From: JBBQFI01 sp038321775
GTDB taxonomy: Bacteria > Verrucomicrobiota > Verrucomicrobiia > Chthoniobacterales > UBA10450
NCBI GenBank assembly: GCA_038321775.1
Contig: JBBQFI010000008.1
Span: 124,001 to 188,000 of the forward strand
Length of the DNA stretch: 64,000 nucleotides
Reading direction: 5' to 3'
The notes below the pieces were generated by a model. The model saw only the letters and a program-made list of their open reading frames with translations. It was not told the DNA's origin and did no database searches. Position numbers and translations under genes: made by a program. Below, in pieces: positions 62,775-64,000 of this stretch; position 1 is the first letter of the stretch; each line of letters opens with the position of its first letter.

Positions 62775-63644
62775 ATGACGGTGAAACCGACTCGACTTTT
62801 CACTCTCACGCTGCTGGCGATGATCGCATTCGCGAGCAATTCGCTCCTTTGCCGCTTCGCGCTACGACACACCGCGATCGACGCCGCCAGCTTCACTTCC
62901 GTTCGCATCTTCTCCGGCGCCATCGCGCTTTGGCTTATCGTAACGCTGCGCAACACGTCATGGAAAAACACAGGCAGCTGGCCTTCCGCGCTCGCACTCT
63001 ATATATATGCAGCGGCGTTTTCGTTCGCCTACGTCAGTCTTCCCGCAGGAACTGGCGCCTTACTTCTGTTTGGCGCGGTTCAGGCCACCATGATTTTCTG
63101 GGGTTTGCGCAAGGGCGAGTCGCTGCACGTGCGACAGCTCATTGGTCTCGCTGTCGCTCTGAGCGGACTCGTTGTGCTTGTTTTCCCGGGTCTTTCCGCT
63201 CCGCCTCTTCGTGGTTCAATCCTGATGTTGAGCGCGGGAATCGCGTGGGGAATTTATTCGGTGCGCGGCAAAGGCGAGAGCAATGCAATTGGCGCTACCG
63301 CTGGAAATTTTCTGCGCGCCGTTCCATTCGCTGCCGTCGTTAGTCTTATCATGATACCGCGAATACATTTCGACTCGTTAGGCGCTGTTTACGCTGTCAT
63401 CTCCGGTGCGATCACGTCAGGTCTTGGCTATGTGATCTGGTACAGTGCGCTGCCCAGCCTGAAAGCGACCAGTGCCGCAACCGTTCAGCTTAGCGTGCCA
63501 GTGTTGGCGGCAGGTGGTGGTATTCTCTTGTTAGGCGAATCGGTCACGGTTCGTTTCATCCTTGCCTCGATCGCCATCCTGGGTGGAATCGCCCTGGTCG
63601 TGATCGAAAAGAATCGCTTTCGCTATTCGAAGAAGCCTGTCTGA
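62775..63644 (+). CDS. EamA/DMT-family transporter
   Basis: 289 residues with ten hydrophobic segments in two EamA repeats (about 5-135 and 145-280). SLPAGTGALLLFGAVQATMIFWG near 84 and AGIAWGIYSVRGK near 156 are typical. Likely exporter of a small metabolite; substrate unknown. Confidence 0.88.
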   Translation: MTVKPTRLFTLTLLAMIAFASNSLLCRFALRHTAIDAASFTSVRIFSGAIALWLIVTLRNTSWKNTGSWPSALALYIYAAAFSFAYVSLPAGTGALLLFGAVQATMIFWGLRKGESLHVRQLIGLAVALSGLVVLVFPGLSAPPLRGSILMLSAGIAWGIYSVRGKGESNAIGATAGNFLRAVPFAAVVSLIMIPRIHFDSLGAVYAVISGAITSGLGYVIWYSALPSLKATSAATVQLSVPVLAAGGGILLLGESVTVRFILASIAILGGIALVVIEKNRFRYSKKPV

Positions 63645-63692
63645 AAAACGATCCGCTGAGGAACCAACTTGCTCCGTTCTAATTGCATCTCG

Positions 63693-64000
63693 CTACAGTA
63701 ATGGCGCCAGCGGCCGGACCAGACTTTCCTTCCACCGTTGCCAGCGCGACCGCTGTGCAAAATCCTCCGCGACAATGCGATTGGAATTTTCAAAATCGCG
63801 GGTCAGCACTCGTTCCAGATCGGCCGCCGTCGCCGGATCACGCACTAGCGCGTTCAATTCGAAATTCAAACGCAACGAGCGCACATCGAGATTCGCCGAG
63901 CCGACCATCAACCATTCGTTATCGAGCAGCGCGACCTTTGCGTGATTGACGCCCGCCTCGTATTCATAAATTTTCACGCCGTAACGCAGCAGCTCTTCGT
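63693..64000 (-). CDS. Cardiolipin synthase-like (PLD family), C-terminal part
   Basis: The visible part starts beyond the window and ends at 63693 (stop). LLRYGVKIYEYEAG is followed by the HKD motif HAKVALLDNEWLMVGSANLD and by LNFELNALVRDPA. This is the second active site of a cardiolipin synthase or ClsB-type protein. Joins two phospholipids. Only about 102 residues are in view. Confidence 0.85.
   Translation of the reverse strand, partial: EELLRYGVKIYEYEAGVNHAKVALLDNEWLMVGSANLDVRSLRLNFELNALVRDPATAADLERVLTRDFENSNRIVAEDFAQRSRWQRWKESLVRPLAPLL

Larger units (their letters stand above)
1484..63382. repeat. Dispersed octamer TCGTTAGG/CCTAACGA (about 40 copies)
   Basis: TCGTTAGG reads on the plus strand from 1484, 5186, 11056, 16059, 19038, 20200, 26652, 32863, 34494, 35080, 39347, 41214, 43092, 43146, 43561, 51594, 54835, 55242, 57885, 58013 and 63375. 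The complement CCTAACGA starts at 2720, 3395, 11290, 14847, 15514, 17968, 20756, 23593, 29052, 29592, 38786, 40495, 45446, 49055, 49514, 50516, 51675, 58609 and 60920. Most are followed by C, and none is preceded by A. Chance expectation is about two in the window. Confidence 0.9.

Noticed and set aside
1484..63382. Octamer as part of terminators
   Set aside because: Most copies are single and lie within genes; no regular inverted pairing or T-runs.

Overview
The window reads as a chromosomal segment of a diderm (outer-membrane) bacterium, most likely a Verrucomicrobium of the soil Chthoniobacterales/Spartobacteria type. This is an inference from gene content. Outer-membrane biogenesis genes (bamD, lptE, mlaEFD, a LolD-type ATPase, a lipid A-type acyltransferase) sit with a clpC-mcsB-mcsA arginine-phosphorylation cluster, a PIN/TRAM YacL-type protein, DUF2851 and DUF4126 proteins, an HTTM protein and a TIGR04283-type glycosyltransferase. 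There is no rRNA, CRISPR array, prophage or insertion sequence. Genes are densely packed with many ATGA overlaps, and no gap exceeds 300 bases.

Layout. 1-6.5 kb: a DUF547 protein cut by the window edge, a glycosyltransferase, an sdhCAB operon and an MFS exporter. 6.5-11.2 kb: a giant adenylate-cyclase/TPR protein, an HTTM pair, a small exported protein and tRNA-Leu. 11.2-16.8 kb: bamD-lptE-TPR, DUF72, serS and a secreted protein. 16.9-23.6 kb: DUF4126, DUF2851, a type II/IV pseudopilin, tRNA-Gly, CPBP protease, cupin, ABM-type monooxygenase and a phospholipase D-like protein. 23.6-29 kb: YacL-type PIN/TRAM, mlaD-mlaF-mlaE, a small alpha/beta protein, a lipoprotein and xerC. 29-35 kb: clpC-mcsB-mcsA, a branched-chain aminotransferase and a lone LolD ATPase. 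35-43.6 kb: an Asn/His-rich peptidoglycan-binding protein, a frameshifted trmL, transaldolase, tRNA-Ile, VanZ, ManA-type isomerase, DUF4864, DUF971, YggS, a lipase maturation factor and an aspartyl protease. 43.6-51 kb: SDR, methyltransferase, sulfotransferase, arylamine N-acetyltransferase, DUF1345, cytosine deaminase and a three-gene phospholipid operon. 51-64 kb: a PEP-mutase-type protein, small enzymes, katE divergent from oxyR, an epoxide-hydrolase-like protein, an acyltransferase plus ketosynthase pair, a DEAD-box helicase, an EamA transporter and a cardiolipin synthase fragment.

The strongest unexplained signal is a dispersed octamer, TCGTTAGG (usually TCGTTAGGC), found about 40 times by eye on both strands, roughly one per 1.6 kb, where about two are expected by chance. 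It lies inside genes and also overlaps nine stop codons. Its density and strand balance resemble DNA uptake sequences, and a pseudopilin gene is present in the window. Other notable points are a three-quarter-site OxyR operator lying over the oxyR start codon beside katE, a trmL gene broken by a 4-base tandem duplication, a CDP-alcohol phosphatidyltransferase with two of its four signature Asp replaced by Asn, heptamer repeats inside a pseudopilin leader, and two palindromic intergenic repeats that supply the end or the start of neighbouring genes.
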